From positions 106,500 to 170,499 of the forward strand of contig DATAZU010000023.1 of assembly GCA_036271875.1 (NCBI GenBank): a stretch of 64,000 nt of DNA, in the 5' to 3' direction. Under the pieces are notes generated by a model. The model ran no database searches, was not told where the DNA came from, and saw nothing but the letters and a program-made list of their open reading frames with translations. The translations under genes were made by a program, and so were the position numbers. Origin of the DNA: Galbitalea sp036271875. GTDB taxonomy: Bacteria > Actinomycetota > Actinomycetes > Actinomycetales > Microbacteriaceae. Shown here in pieces: positions 26,972 to 35,810 of this stretch; the stretch's first letter is position 1, and every line of letters starts with the position of its first letter.

Positions 26972-27771
26972 AGCGCGCGGAGCCTCGCGCTGATGTCGGC
27001 CGCGGTTGCCTGCAGCGCCTCGAGCAGGGGACCGCGCAGGGTCTCGACCGTGTGCCTCGAGGACGAGACGGCGATGTTGATTGCGGCGACCAGGACCTGA
27101 CCCGACCCGAAGACGGGAACCGAGACCGACCGCAGCCCCATCGCGAGTTCCTGATCCTGGATGGCGTAACCCTGTTTGCGGATGTCCGCGAGGCGGGCAT
27201 CCAGTTCCGCGCGACTGCTCACAGCGTTCGGCCCGGCGTCGCCGGTAAACGAGTGCGTGCCGATGGTCGCGTCGAGCTGCTCAGGGCTGAGGTTGGCCAG
27301 CAGCAACTTACCCATCGATGTGTAGATCGCGGGAAGGGTCGAACCCACCTGCACGTTTGCCGTCACCAGGTCGGCGTTCTTGAGCCGAGCGAGATACAGC
27401 ACCTGGTCGCCGAGAAGCACGCCGAGGTTGACCGTTTCTCCGGTCGTCTCGGCCAGGTGTCGAAGCGGGCGTTCGCTGACCCCAACCAGGCTGGACCCTC
27501 GCAGTGCTGCGGATCCGAGTGTGAGGACCGAGAGCCCCGGCTGCAGCACGCCTTCCGGCGATCGATCGAGAAATCCGTCTTCTTCCAGCGTCGAAACGAT
27601 GCGGAACGCGGTCGGCATCGGGATGCCGGTGAGGTCGCAGATGTCGCGGAGTTTGAGCGAGGTGGTGGTCTCGTCGAAGAGCCGAAGCACCTGGAGACCC
27701 TTCGCGAGCGACTCGATGCGGTATTGGTTGGCGGGCTTCTCGTCTGCGGTGCTCGCCGTCGTCGCGGTCAT
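26968..27771 (-). CDS. IclR-family transcriptional regulator
   Basis: A 267-residue IclR regulator with an N-terminal winged helix (YRIESLAKGLQVLRLFDE, LRDICDLTGIPMPTAFRIVSTLEEDGF, residues about 18-75) and a C-terminal effector domain (about 90-262; VNLGVLLGDQVLYLARL, YTSMGKLLLAN). ATG at 27771 is favoured by AAGGAG 7 bases upstream; an upstream in-frame ATG at 27798 lacks support. It is divergent from the SDR/FAH operon, and the operator at 27875 lies in the spacer, so autoregulation and control of that operon are likely. Confidence 0.9.
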   Translation of the reverse strand: MTATTASTADEKPANQYRIESLAKGLQVLRLFDETTTSLKLRDICDLTGIPMPTAFRIVSTLEEDGFLDRSPEGVLQPGLSVLTLGSAALRGSSLVGVSERPLRHLAETTGETVNLGVLLGDQVLYLARLKNADLVTANVQVGSTLPAIYTSMGKLLLANLSPEQLDATIGTHSFTGDAGPNAVSSRAELDARLADIRKQGYAIQDQELAMGLRSVSVPVFGSGQVLVAAINIAVSSSRHTVETLRGPLLEALQATAADISARLRAL

Positions 27772-27828
27772 CCATCGTCTCCTTCGCGGGGTACGCACAG
27801 AACTTACCGCGCCCGGTGCCGCTCAACA

Positions 27829-27858
27829 TTGACGGCGGCAAAACCCGAGGGGTAGGCT
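27829..27858 (+). promoter_or_regulatory. Promoter of the SDR/FAH catabolic operon
   Basis: TTGACG at 27829-27834, an 18-base spacer, and TAGGCT at 27853-27858. The operator begins 16 bases further on. The box sequences match those of the promoter at 43800 almost exactly. Confidence 0.65.
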
Positions 27859-27874
27859 TCAATCAACGAAACTA

Positions 27875-27893
27875 ACTTTCGGTTAGTGAAAGC
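27875..27893 (+). promoter_or_regulatory. Operator ACTTTC-N7-GAAAGC (site 2)
   Basis: Inverted repeat in the spacer between the divergent IclR gene and the SDR/FAH operon. A second dyad, ACTAAC / GTTAGT, overlaps it at 27871-27887. This copy best ties the motif to the adjacent IclR regulator. Confidence 0.6.
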
Positions 27894-27914
27894 TTAGATG
27901 GAGAAGGAACCAAA

Positions 27915-28703
27915 TTGCAACTCAATGATGAGCTGCCCTCCGACGAGGCATTCGGCGAAGACTGGCTTGGGCTCGCCGGCTCGCGAGTACTGGTGGTTGG
28001 TGCCGGGGGGATCGGCTCCGAGTGCGCAAAGGGATACGTTGCGGCGGGTGCCGCGGTCATGGTCGTCGACCGCGACCAGGCTCGGCTGGATGCGCTGAAC
28101 GCCGATCCGCTGTTCACCGGCGAAATCGTCTGCGCCGACCTGACGCTTCCCGGCGCGGGCGCTGCCGTCGTTGCTCGGGCGATCCAGAAGCTCGGCGGCC
28201 TGGATGTTCTGCTGCACGGTGTCGGAGTCAACGACCGTCGTCCCGTCCTCGACTTCACGGAGGCGGAGTGGGAGCGGGTAATGCAGATCAACCTCTTCAC
28301 TGCGTTTGCGGTTACCCAGGCAGCGGGTCGCCACATGGTCGCCCAAGGAAGCGGGCGTATCCTCGTGCTCTCATCGGTCTCGGGCCTGCTCGCGCACAAG
28401 CTGCATGCCCCGTACGCAGCGTCAAAGGGGGGTCTCAACCAGATGATGCGGGTGATGGCGCACGAATGGGCAAGTTCCGGCGTCACCGTGAACGCACTTG
28501 CCCCGGGCTACATCGAGACCGCGCTGACGGCCGACTACCTGCGCAAACCGGGAGTTCGGGACGATCTGGAGCGACTCGTGCCCGCCGGTCGGCTCGGCGT
28601 CCCGGGGGACGTCGTCGGTCCGGCGCTCTTTCTCTCGTCTCAGCACGCCAATTTCATCACCGGTCACGTGATGTACATCGATGGCGGTCGCACGCTCGTT
28701 TAG
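27915..28703 (+). CDS. Short-chain dehydrogenase/reductase (TTG start)
   Basis: SDR of 262 residues, first gene of the catabolic operon. The nucleotide loop is VVGAGGIGSE rather than TGxxxGIG, the Ser region is LSSVSG, and YAASK provides catalytic Tyr and Lys. The C-terminus GHVMYIDGGR is typical. TTG is the only start near the GAAGGA ribosome site; no in-frame ATG lies at the beginning. It probably oxidises or reduces a hydroxyl or carbonyl of the pathway compound. Confidence 0.87.
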   Translation: MQLNDELPSDEAFGEDWLGLAGSRVLVVGAGGIGSECAKGYVAAGAAVMVVDRDQARLDALNADPLFTGEIVCADLTLPGAGAAVVARAIQKLGGLDVLLHGVGVNDRRPVLDFTEAEWERVMQINLFTAFAVTQAAGRHMVAQGSGRILVLSSVSGLLAHKLHAPYAASKGGLNQMMRVMAHEWASSGVTVNALAPGYIETALTADYLRKPGVRDDLERLVPAGRLGVPGDVVGPALFLSSQHANFITGHVMYIDGGRTLV

Positions 28704-28744
28704 TTCGACCGACCGAGTTTTCATAGCAGTACAGGAGCACACAG

Positions 28745-29554
28745 ATGTCAGATACCCCCACCCAGCCCGCAACCGCAAGAATCTGGCCACGATTCGAAGG
28801 TAAAACGGTTCTGGTGACGGGCGCCGGAACGGGCTTCGGGGCCGAGATCGCGTTCCGTGCTGCGCAGGAGGGCGCGAAGGTCGCGGTGCATTACCGCTCG
28901 TCAAGGGCGGGCGCCGAGGCCACCGTTGCGCGCATCGACGCCATCGGCGGAGAAGCCATTCTGGTCCAGGCCGACATCGGCACGTGGGACGCGATCAAGA
29001 GAATGGCCGATGAGGTCTGGGCCGCATTCGGCACTCTCGACGTGCTGGTGAACAACGTCGGCGATGTTTCGAGCGAGCAGATGTCGTGGCGGGCTCTCAC
29101 CCAGGAGGCCCTCGACGCCGTCATCGACATCGACGTCAAGGGCACGCTGCTGATGACGCACGAGTTCGGATCTCGAATGCTGGAACAGCCAAACGGCGGC
29201 AACATCATCAACGTCGGCTCCACTGTCATCGTGCGCGGGTCACCGCGCGCGCCCCAGTATGCTGCGGCGAAGTACGCGATCCTCGGCGTTACGAAGTCCT
29301 ACGCGAAGGTCTTTGCTCCGGCCGTGCGGGTCAACACTTTTGCTCCGGGCTTCATGGAGACCGAGCGACTCCTCAGTCGGGAGGACTGGAAGAACGGTCG
29401 TCGCGAGGTGCTGCTCTCACAGACCCCGATGGGGGTCATCCCGCCGCCCGAGTTCGTCGCCGGCACCTGCCTGTGGCTGGCAACGGACGAGGCAGCGCAT
29501 CTCACCGGCGGCTATCTCCTGGCCGACGGCGGCTTCAACATGGTCGGGGCGTAG
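28745..29554 (+). CDS. Short-chain dehydrogenase/reductase
   Basis: SDR of 269 residues with complete motifs: TGAGTGFGAEIA near residue 25, NNVGD near 100, Ser in NVGSTV and YAAAK for Tyr/Lys. ATG at 28745 has AGGAG upstream. It is the second SDR in this operon; two SDRs with two FAH enzymes suggests successive steps on a multi-oxygenated substrate. Confidence 0.88.
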   Translation: MSDTPTQPATARIWPRFEGKTVLVTGAGTGFGAEIAFRAAQEGAKVAVHYRSSRAGAEATVARIDAIGGEAILVQADIGTWDAIKRMADEVWAAFGTLDVLVNNVGDVSSEQMSWRALTQEALDAVIDIDVKGTLLMTHEFGSRMLEQPNGGNIINVGSTVIVRGSPRAPQYAAAKYAILGVTKSYAKVFAPAVRVNTFAPGFMETERLLSREDWKNGRREVLLSQTPMGVIPPPEFVAGTCLWLATDEAAHLTGGYLLADGGFNMVGA

Positions 29555-29621
29555 TGCCCTGTTGCACGCCACCGCCTCGTGGCGTGGTCGCGCCTTCTCA
29601 CCCCAAAGTAAGGAAACAAGA

Positions 29622-30497
29622 ATGAAACTGATCACCTTTGATGAGGGTCGCGTCGGTCGGATCGACGGCGAGAATGTCATCGAGTTCGATGTCCCGACAA
29701 TGCGCGAGTACTTCGAGCGTGACCAGAAGGTCGGCGAAACCGGCGAGGTTCTGACGCTTGCGGATGTTCGATTGCGTGCGCCGATCGTCCCCAAGAAGTT
29801 CTTCCACACCGCGGGCAACTTCCTCGATCACCACGAGGAGCTGGAAAAGGTCAACTGGTCGCATCCCGTGCACAAGGGCATCGTGTTCTTCCAGAACGTT
29901 GACGCCATCATCGGACCGGACGATGACATCGTCTACCCGTCGCAGCTCACCAGGGAGCTCGACTACGAGCTGGAGCTGGCCATCGTCATCGGCAGGGCGG
30001 GCAAGTTCTTCGGCCCCGAAGAGGCACTCGACCACATCGCGGGCTTCACGGTCTTCAATGACATCACAGCCCGCGACATCCAGCGCGACGAGATGAAGTC
30101 CGGCGTGTTCTCGTTCAGCAAGGGGATCGACACGTTCTGCCCCATTGGCCCGTACATCATCACGAAGGACGAGGTGCCCGACTACATGAACCTGGCCATG
30201 CACCTCGAAGTGAACGGGGACCTGCGGCAAACGGGTAACACGAGCAAGATGCGCGTCGACATGGCGCACCTCGTCGCGTACCACTCGCCACAGGGTTACA
30301 GCGCCGGCGATCTGCTCACGACGGGAACGGTGTCGGGTGTTGCCGCCGTGCAGCCGAATCCGTTCGACTTCTACCTGCAGCCGGGGGACGTGGTGACCGC
30401 GACCGTTGAGGGCGTCGGAACGCTGCGAAATCGAGTGGTTAGCTGGGAAGACGCCTACGGCGTACCCGCTCCCGTCGCATCCGGCTTCGGGGATTAG
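29622..30497 (+). CDS. Fumarylacetoacetate hydrolase (FAH) family protein
   Basis: A 291-residue FAH-fold enzyme. Motifs: FFHTAGNFLDHHEE, ELDYELELAIVIGR (ExE metal ligands), FTVFNDITARDIQ (Asp ligand). The C-terminal loop is TTGTVSGVA, where relatives often have SGTPxGVG. ATG with GTAAGGA upstream. The family cleaves C-C bonds in acylpyruvates or hydrates/isomerises dienols after ring fission. It is followed 19 bases later by another FAH gene, so they could act as consecutive enzymes. Confidence 0.87.
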   Translation: MKLITFDEGRVGRIDGENVIEFDVPTMREYFERDQKVGETGEVLTLADVRLRAPIVPKKFFHTAGNFLDHHEELEKVNWSHPVHKGIVFFQNVDAIIGPDDDIVYPSQLTRELDYELELAIVIGRAGKFFGPEEALDHIAGFTVFNDITARDIQRDEMKSGVFSFSKGIDTFCPIGPYIITKDEVPDYMNLAMHLEVNGDLRQTGNTSKMRVDMAHLVAYHSPQGYSAGDLLTTGTVSGVAAVQPNPFDFYLQPGDVVTATVEGVGTLRNRVVSWEDAYGVPAPVASGFGD

Positions 30498-30516
30498 AGC
30501 ACTCGAGGTAGTTCAG

Positions 30517-31380
30517 ATGAGATTGGCCAATATCGATGGGCGCGCCGCCCTGGTATTTGTGGATGGCGCGGACGCCGACGGAACGAGCGCTCGTGCGCTC
30601 GACGTCGAGCGCACGAGCCAGGGCCAGTTCGGCTCAGACCCGCAGGCGCTCTTTGCCGACTGGACGGCCTTCGGTGAGTGGGCATCGAGCGTCGAGCCGG
30701 GCGGGACCGCGATCGATCGCGCTCGTCTCGGTGCCCCCGTGCCGCGTCCTCGTCAGGTATTCGCGATCGGGATCAACTACGCGGAGCACGCCGCGGAAGC
30801 CGGCTATCCGGCGGGATCGCTGCCTATCACATTCACGAAGTTCCCGAGCAGTCTCACGGGACCGGATGCCCAGGTCGAGCTACCGCCTGGCTCCGTTGAT
30901 TGGGAGGTCGAACTCGTCGTCGTTATCGCGCGTTCCGCGCTCAACGTTTCGCGTGAGGACGCGTGGGCGCACGTTGCCGGCCTCACCATCGGGCAGGACC
31001 TTTCGGAGCGCGAGACGCAGAACGCGGGAGCAAAGCCGCAGTACAGTCTCGCGAAATCCCACACCGGCTTCGGGCCGATGGGGCCGTGGCTCGTCTCCAC
31101 TGACGAGTTCGCCGACCCGGGCGACCTCGCGATTTCGAGCACGGTTTCGGGTGAGCCGATGCAATCCTCGCGCACCTCGAAAATGATCTACTCGGTGCCC
31201 GACCTGATCTTCGAGCTCTCGGGAGTGTGCGAGTTGTACCCCGGAGATGTGATCTTCAGCGGAACGCCTGCTGGGGTCGGCAATGCTCGAACGCCCAAGC
31301 GGTTCCTCGGGCCCGCAGACGTTCTTCGCAGCGAGATCGAAGGCATCGGCTACATCGAGAACACGTTCCGCGTGAGGTAG
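30517..31380 (+). CDS. Fumarylacetoacetate hydrolase (FAH) family protein
   Basis: Second FAH enzyme, 287 residues. A variable N-terminal part (1-85) is followed by the core: FAIGINYAEHAAEAG, VDWEVELVVVIAR (ExE), LTIGQDLSERETQ, and IFSGTPAGVGNARTPKRFL, the standard catalytic-lid and GTPAGVG motif. It is closer to 2-oxohept-3-ene-dioate hydratase/isomerase-type members than the upstream FAH gene. ATG at 30517 marks the start; an earlier in-frame start lies inside the previous gene. Confidence 0.88.
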   Translation: MRLANIDGRAALVFVDGADADGTSARALDVERTSQGQFGSDPQALFADWTAFGEWASSVEPGGTAIDRARLGAPVPRPRQVFAIGINYAEHAAEAGYPAGSLPITFTKFPSSLTGPDAQVELPPGSVDWEVELVVVIARSALNVSREDAWAHVAGLTIGQDLSERETQNAGAKPQYSLAKSHTGFGPMGPWLVSTDEFADPGDLAISSTVSGEPMQSSRTSKMIYSVPDLIFELSGVCELYPGDVIFSGTPAGVGNARTPKRFLGPADVLRSEIEGIGYIENTFRVR

Positions 31381-31432
31381 TTCCGCTCATCCGAGCGTGC
31401 GGAGCCCGGCCACCTGACAGAGAGGTTAGACA

Positions 31433-31972
31433 ATGCCATACGAGGCAGCAGACGGCACCAACCCGTACGAGGGCATCCTGCCCGGCAAGCCCGCTCCGTA
31501 CTTTCTGGAACCGGGTGAAGGTGAGAAGTCGATCGTCTTCGACACGACCTTCAACATCCTGCTCTCGGGGGACGAGACCGAGGGCCAATATGGCGCGTTT
31601 ACTACCATCGGACCGGCTGGAGAGCGTATCCCTGCGCACTACCACCCGAACGCGCACGAGATCTTCTACATCCTCGACGGTGCCGTCCACCTCTGGATGG
31701 ATGACCAGCACGGGTTCACGCAGGATCGCGTTCTCACCACGGGCGGATTCGGCTACATCCCGAAGGGCACGGTTCACGCCTTCCAGATGGTCGAGGCATC
31801 GCGGGTGTTCGGCATCTCGACGGGTGGCTTCGAGCGGTTCTTCGACGCCATGGGTGTGCCCACCGATGACCCCGGCATTCCGGCACAGCCGTACATCACG
31901 CCGTTTCCGCAGATGCTCGCGGCCGGCGAGAAGTACGGCACGGTCTTCCTGCCAGACTTCAAGTTCGACTAG
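31433..31972 (+). CDS. Cupin-domain (quercetin 2,3-dioxygenase-like) protein
   Basis: A 179-residue single cupin. Motif 1: PAHYHPNAHEIFYILDGAV with His, His and Glu metal ligands. Motif 2: GFGYIPKGTVHAFQ with the final His. The N-terminal PYFLEPGEGEK resembles quercetinase-like cupins. Dioxygenase activity on a diketone or flavonoid-like ring is possible but not shown. It lies 52 bases after the FAH gene and 2 bases before the esterase gene. Confidence 0.82.
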   Translation: MPYEAADGTNPYEGILPGKPAPYFLEPGEGEKSIVFDTTFNILLSGDETEGQYGAFTTIGPAGERIPAHYHPNAHEIFYILDGAVHLWMDDQHGFTQDRVLTTGGFGYIPKGTVHAFQMVEASRVFGISTGGFERFFDAMGVPTDDPGIPAQPYITPFPQMLAAGEKYGTVFLPDFKFD

Positions 31973-31974
31973 TC

Positions 31975-32763
31975 GTGAGCCACGCCGAAATCCTCCGGGA
32001 TGTCGTGTATGCGGAGGTCATGGGTTTTCGACCTCTGACCCTCGACCTGCACCTGCCGCAGGGCGGTCCATCGCCCGTGATCCTGTTCGTGCACGGCGGC
32101 GGCTGGCGCACCGGCAGCAAGTCGGTGTTTACTCCGACGATTTCTGCGAGGGATTCGTTCGACAGGATGACCGCGGCCGGTTTCGCCGTTGCTTCGGTCG
32201 ACTATCGGCTGAGCGGCGAGGCCCGCTTCCCGGCGCAGGTACACGACGTGCGCGCATCCATCACCTGGCTGCGTGAACACGCGGACGATCACAGGCTGGA
32301 TGGTTCGCACATCGTCCTCTGGGGCGAGTCAGCTGGAGCGACCATCGCCGCGTTGGTTGCACTCGAGCCGGCATCCGGGATTCTCGGGGTCATCGACTGG
32401 TACGGGCCGTCCAATCTGATTTCCCTGGCGCAAAGTCGCACTCCGGAAATCGATGCGACATCGCGGGAGAGCGAGTGGCTTGGGTTCAGTGCGCTCGAAC
32501 AGCTCGAAGTAGCGCGAAACGCCAGCCCGGTGTTCGCCGTGCACGAGGACGCGCCGCCGTTCTACATCGCGCACGGCACCCGAGATGCCGCGGTGTCGTT
32601 TTCGCAGAGTGAGGAGTTCGTCGAGGCACTGCGGGAGAAGGGTGTCGACGTGCGCTTCGAGCGCGTCGATGGCGCGAACCACATGTGGCGGGACTTCGGC
32701 GATCCCGCCAGCCTGGTCGCGCCGGCCCTCTCGTTTGCCCGGGAAGTCGTGCGGGTTCTCTGA
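31975..32763 (+). CDS. Alpha/beta hydrolase (esterase/lipase, HSL/BD-FAE type)
   Basis: A 262-residue esterase. Oxyanion motif FVHGGGW near residue 40, nucleophile elbow GESAG near 122, an Asp in GTRDAAV and a His in DGANHMW complete the triad. GTG start 2 bases after the cupin stop. It probably removes an acyl or ester group, or opens a lactone. The final base overlaps the methyltransferase start. Confidence 0.87.
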   Translation: MSHAEILRDVVYAEVMGFRPLTLDLHLPQGGPSPVILFVHGGGWRTGSKSVFTPTISARDSFDRMTAAGFAVASVDYRLSGEARFPAQVHDVRASITWLREHADDHRLDGSHIVLWGESAGATIAALVALEPASGILGVIDWYGPSNLISLAQSRTPEIDATSRESEWLGFSALEQLEVARNASPVFAVHEDAPPFYIAHGTRDAAVSFSQSEEFVEALREKGVDVRFERVDGANHMWRDFGDPASLVAPALSFAREVVRVL

Positions 32764-33581
32764 TGCCCATAGCGACGGAGCCGGGCTTCGTGCCGTCCGC
32801 GGCCGCATCCATTCAGGAGCGGCTGTGGAGTGCTGATGCGGAAGGCTGGGCGCTGTTCAGCGAGCCGCACAACGTCCCGCTGTTCGAGGCGGTGTTGACC
32901 GCCGCGCGAGTGACGGTCGGCACGAGAGTGCTCGACGTCGGATGCGGTACGGGCCGAACTCTTGAGCTCGCGATCGAGCGCGGGGCGACCGCGGTCGGCG
33001 TCGACATCTCTGCGGCGATGCTGGCAATTGCAGCGACGCGGATGCCGGACGCGGATCTTCGCCGGGCCGACCTCCAACACCTGCCGTTCGGGTCCGGGGA
33101 GTTCGGCGTCGTCGTCGCGGTCAACGCGTTCCAGTTTGCCGAGGACCCGCGCGCAGCGATTGCGGACGCCGCGCGGGTTTTGGCCCTTGGTGGCCGACTT
33201 GCCATTGGCATGTTCGCGGAGCCCGAGCGGGCGCAGTCGACCGCAATCCACCTCGCGATGGCCAGTGTGACTCCGCCCGAGCGCGAGTCGGAGCACGAGC
33301 CATACGCGCTCTCAGCTCCCGGAAATCTCGAGGATGCGCTCGCCACGGCGGGCCTTCGCGTTGACAGCGTGGGCGAGGTGGAATGTGTCTGGGCTTACGA
33401 CAACTCTGCGGACGCCGTTCGTGGGCTCATCGGCTCCGCGGGCGGTGTTCGGGCAGTCGAGGGTGCCGGCACTGACCGGGTGGGAGCGGTCATCGAGGAA
33501 GCGCTCGTGCCGTTCACCGACAGCGCCGGCAGAATCCGGATGCGGAACACGTTCCGCTGGATCGTTGGAGTGAAATCGTGA
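32763..33581 (+). CDS. Class I SAM-dependent methyltransferase
   Basis: A 272-residue methyltransferase of the Methyltransf_11/UbiE type. SAM motif I is VLDVGCGTGRTLEL (about residue 58); an acidic end of strand 2 is at GVDIS, motif II at DLQHLPFGSGEFGVVV, and a post-I AARVLALGGRL. ATG overlaps the esterase stop by 1 base (TGATG). In a catabolic operon it could O-methylate an intermediate or serve detoxification. Substrate unknown. Confidence 0.87.
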   Translation: MPIATEPGFVPSAAASIQERLWSADAEGWALFSEPHNVPLFEAVLTAARVTVGTRVLDVGCGTGRTLELAIERGATAVGVDISAAMLAIAATRMPDADLRRADLQHLPFGSGEFGVVVAVNAFQFAEDPRAAIADAARVLALGGRLAIGMFAEPERAQSTAIHLAMASVTPPERESEHEPYALSAPGNLEDALATAGLRVDSVGEVECVWAYDNSADAVRGLIGSAGGVRAVEGAGTDRVGAVIEEALVPFTDSAGRIRMRNTFRWIVGVKS

Positions 33582-34093
33582 CCCAGAACCGAGGGCTGCA
33601 CCACATCGCCTACTGGACCGACGATCTCGACGAGGCCATGAGGCGAGCAACCGAGTTGCTCGGCGTCGGTCCGTTCCGGGTAATCGAGCATGTAGACCTT
33701 GGGCAGTTTCTGTTCCGCGGCGAGCCCGCAGTCCTCGACCACTCCGCCGCGTTCGCCCAGTGGGGTCCCGTGCTGCTCGAACTGAACATCGCCCACGACG
33801 TGCGGCCGTCGGCCCTGCGGGACGCGCTCGGAATCGCGCCAGGCGCGGTCAGCCACACGTCGTGGTGGACGACCGACCTGGCCGCGGAGAGCGAGCACCT
33901 CGCTGCATCCGGCTGTGCTCTGCTCACGTCGTCGGTTGGGGGCGCCGTCGCGGACTGGTTCACGGGTGGCACGCTATTCGCGCATCCGATCGAGATCCAT
34001 CAGCCAACACCTCCGGTGCGCGCGATGTGGGCTTCCCTCGCGGATGGCAGCACGTACCCCGATCTGACAACGCCGGAGACAGCGCAATCATGA
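33578..34093 (+). CDS. VOC-fold protein (glyoxalase_4-like)
   Basis: A 171-residue vicinal-oxygen-chelate protein. LHHIAYWTDDLDEAM gives the first metal His, LLELNIAHD resembles the middle Glu strand, VSHTSWWTTDLA the second His, and HPIEIHQ the last Glu. GTG start overlaps the methyltransferase stop as GTGA. Extradiol-dioxygenase- or isomerase-like chemistry is possible; the exact reaction is unknown. Confidence 0.8.
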   Translation: MTQNRGLHHIAYWTDDLDEAMRRATELLGVGPFRVIEHVDLGQFLFRGEPAVLDHSAAFAQWGPVLLELNIAHDVRPSALRDALGIAPGAVSHTSWWTTDLAAESEHLAASGCALLTSSVGGAVADWFTGGTLFAHPIEIHQPTPPVRAMWASLADGSTYPDLTTPETAQS

Positions 34094-35010
34094 CCACCGA
34101 GCGAATCCTGGGACTCTCGGCCGGCAATCCCGACGGGAGCGCTGACATCCTGCTGAAGCAGGCACTGCGCGCGGCAGAAGCTGCCGGCGCGGACGTTCAC
34201 ATGGTTCGCCTCGACGATCTAGCGCTCTCGCTTGGCCCCGGCTCGGGTCGTGACGACTCGGCCTGGTTCTGGGACCAGCTCATGGAGAGCACCGGCTTCA
34301 TCGTGTCCACGCCGATCTACACACGCACCATTCCCGGCAAGCTTCGCCTTCTCGGCGACAAGATCTCGGGACCTCAGGCGGATGTCGCGTTCACGGCCGA
34401 GATTCTTCGGATGCGTGCGGCGGGCGAAGAACTGCCGGTCAATTTTCCGATCGATGAGCGGGTGCTTCGGGCGCGCGTCGGGGCGTTCATCTGCGTTGGT
34501 GGCTCCTTGCCGTCCTCGTGGAAGTCGCTCGCCCTGCCGCTCATGCATACGCTCACGGCGTCGGCGCAGATCGGCATCGTCGACCAGGTTCAATTCGCCG
34601 GCGCAGGCAGCCCGTCGTCGATCGTGCTGGATGCCGAAGCGCTGGAGAGAACGGCGCAACTCGGCCGCGAGGTGGCCGCCCAACTCGGCCGCGGATATGA
34701 CGAGGTCGAGTTCCGCGGCGAGCCCGGGGTCTGTCCGCTCTGCCATCTCGACGCGATTGTGCTGCTGCCGGACGGTATCGAGTGCGCCAGCTGCGGCGCA
34801 GCCGGGCGCCTTGAGACAGCGGACGGACGGATCACGGCCGTGTTCCCCACGGCCGGCCGGCAGCAGTCGATTCTCAGCTATGCCGAGAAGCTCGCGCACT
34901 TCCGCGAGGTGCAGCAGACCGCGGCGCGCCAGGCGCCCGACCGCGTGCGCATCGATCGGATCGCGTCGGAATACGCCCGTTGGGATCGAACGCTTCGACC
35001 ACCGACATGA
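34090..35010 (+). CDS. NAD(P)H-dependent FMN reductase-like protein with CxxC...CxxC element
   Basis: A 306-residue protein. Residues 1-210 match the NADPH-dependent FMN reductase/flavodoxin fold (LGLSAGNPDGSADILLKQ, STPIYTRTIPGKLRLLGDKI, CVGGSLPSSWK). The C-terminal part contains CPLCHLDAI and CASCGAAG about 20 residues apart, a zinc-ribbon or rubredoxin-like four-Cys site not found in ordinary FMN reductases. The start overlaps the VOC stop as ATGA. It could supply reduced flavin or act directly as a reductase in the operon. Confidence 0.82.
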   Translation: MTTERILGLSAGNPDGSADILLKQALRAAEAAGADVHMVRLDDLALSLGPGSGRDDSAWFWDQLMESTGFIVSTPIYTRTIPGKLRLLGDKISGPQADVAFTAEILRMRAAGEELPVNFPIDERVLRARVGAFICVGGSLPSSWKSLALPLMHTLTASAQIGIVDQVQFAGAGSPSSIVLDAEALERTAQLGREVAAQLGRGYDEVEFRGEPGVCPLCHLDAIVLLPDGIECASCGAAGRLETADGRITAVFPTAGRQQSILSYAEKLAHFREVQQTAARQAPDRVRIDRIASEYARWDRTLRPPT

Positions 35011-35022
35011 CCTGCGGCTAAC

Positions 35023-35805
35023 GTGATGGGCATGGTGGCGAGCGACGACGAGCGCGGGCCATCCGTTGCATCGCGGATGTTCGCGGTCATCGACGCGTTC
35101 ACGACACCGACAACCGTGCCGTCGCTCACGCTCACGACAATCGCCGAGCGCGCTGGCCTTCCGCTGTCGACGACCCATCGCCTCGTCGCGGAATGGATCG
35201 CGTGGGGCGGCATCACGCGGCTCGCCGATGGTCGCTACTCGCTTGGGCTCAAGCTCTGGGAGGTTGGGGTGCAAACGCCGACTGCGCGCAACCTTCGAAC
35301 CATCGCCCTGCCATACCTCGAGGATCTGTATGAGGTCGCGCACCAGCACGTGCACCTCGCGATCCTGGATGGTGGCGAAGCGCTGTACCTCGAGAAGCTG
35401 TCCGGCCACGGCGCTGTGCCCGTTGTGTCGCGAGTGGGCGGGCGGCTCCCGCTTCATGCCACCGGCGTTGGATTGGTGCTGCTCGCCTACGCGTCGCCGG
35501 CGTTCCTCGACGACTACCTGTCACATCCGCTCGCCCAGTTGCTTCCGGCGACCGTCACCTCGCCCGACCAGCTGCGCAGGAGACTTGCCGAGATTCGCGC
35601 GGTGGGCGTTGCGAGGATGCGTGAGGAGATGACCGCAGGCTCCAGCTCGATCGCAGCACCCATCCGCGATCGTGGCGGCAGCGTTGTCGGCGCGGTCTCG
35701 ATCGTGTTCCCCACCCTGCCCGACTGGAACATCGCCCAGGAAGACGCGGTACGCACCGCGGCTCGTGGCATCAGCCGCACACTGGGCTATCGCCGTTCGG
35801 TCTGA
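35023..35805 (+). CDS. IclR-family transcriptional regulator (possible pob/pca regulator)
   Basis: IclR regulator of 260 residues. Winged helix in residues about 15-75 (RMFAVIDAF, LTTIAERAGLPLSTTHRLVAEWIAWG) and effector domain about 85-255 (LYLEKLSGHGAVPVVSRVGGRLPLHATGVG). The start is uncertain: GTG at 35023, with ATGs at 35026 and 35032, and no clear ribosome site. It ends 5 bases before a perfect palindrome and 159 bases before pobA. PobR/PcaU-type regulators of this family control these genes in other bacteria, so a role in pob/pca control is inferred. Confidence 0.85.
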   Translation: MMGMVASDDERGPSVASRMFAVIDAFTTPTTVPSLTLTTIAERAGLPLSTTHRLVAEWIAWGGITRLADGRYSLGLKLWEVGVQTPTARNLRTIALPYLEDLYEVAHQHVHLAILDGGEALYLEKLSGHGAVPVVSRVGGRLPLHATGVGLVLLAYASPAFLDDYLSHPLAQLLPATVTSPDQLRRRLAEIRAVGVARMREEMTAGSSSIAAPIRDRGGSVVGAVSIVFPTLPDWNIAQEDAVRTAARGISRTLGYRRSV

Positions 35806-35810
35806 ACGTC

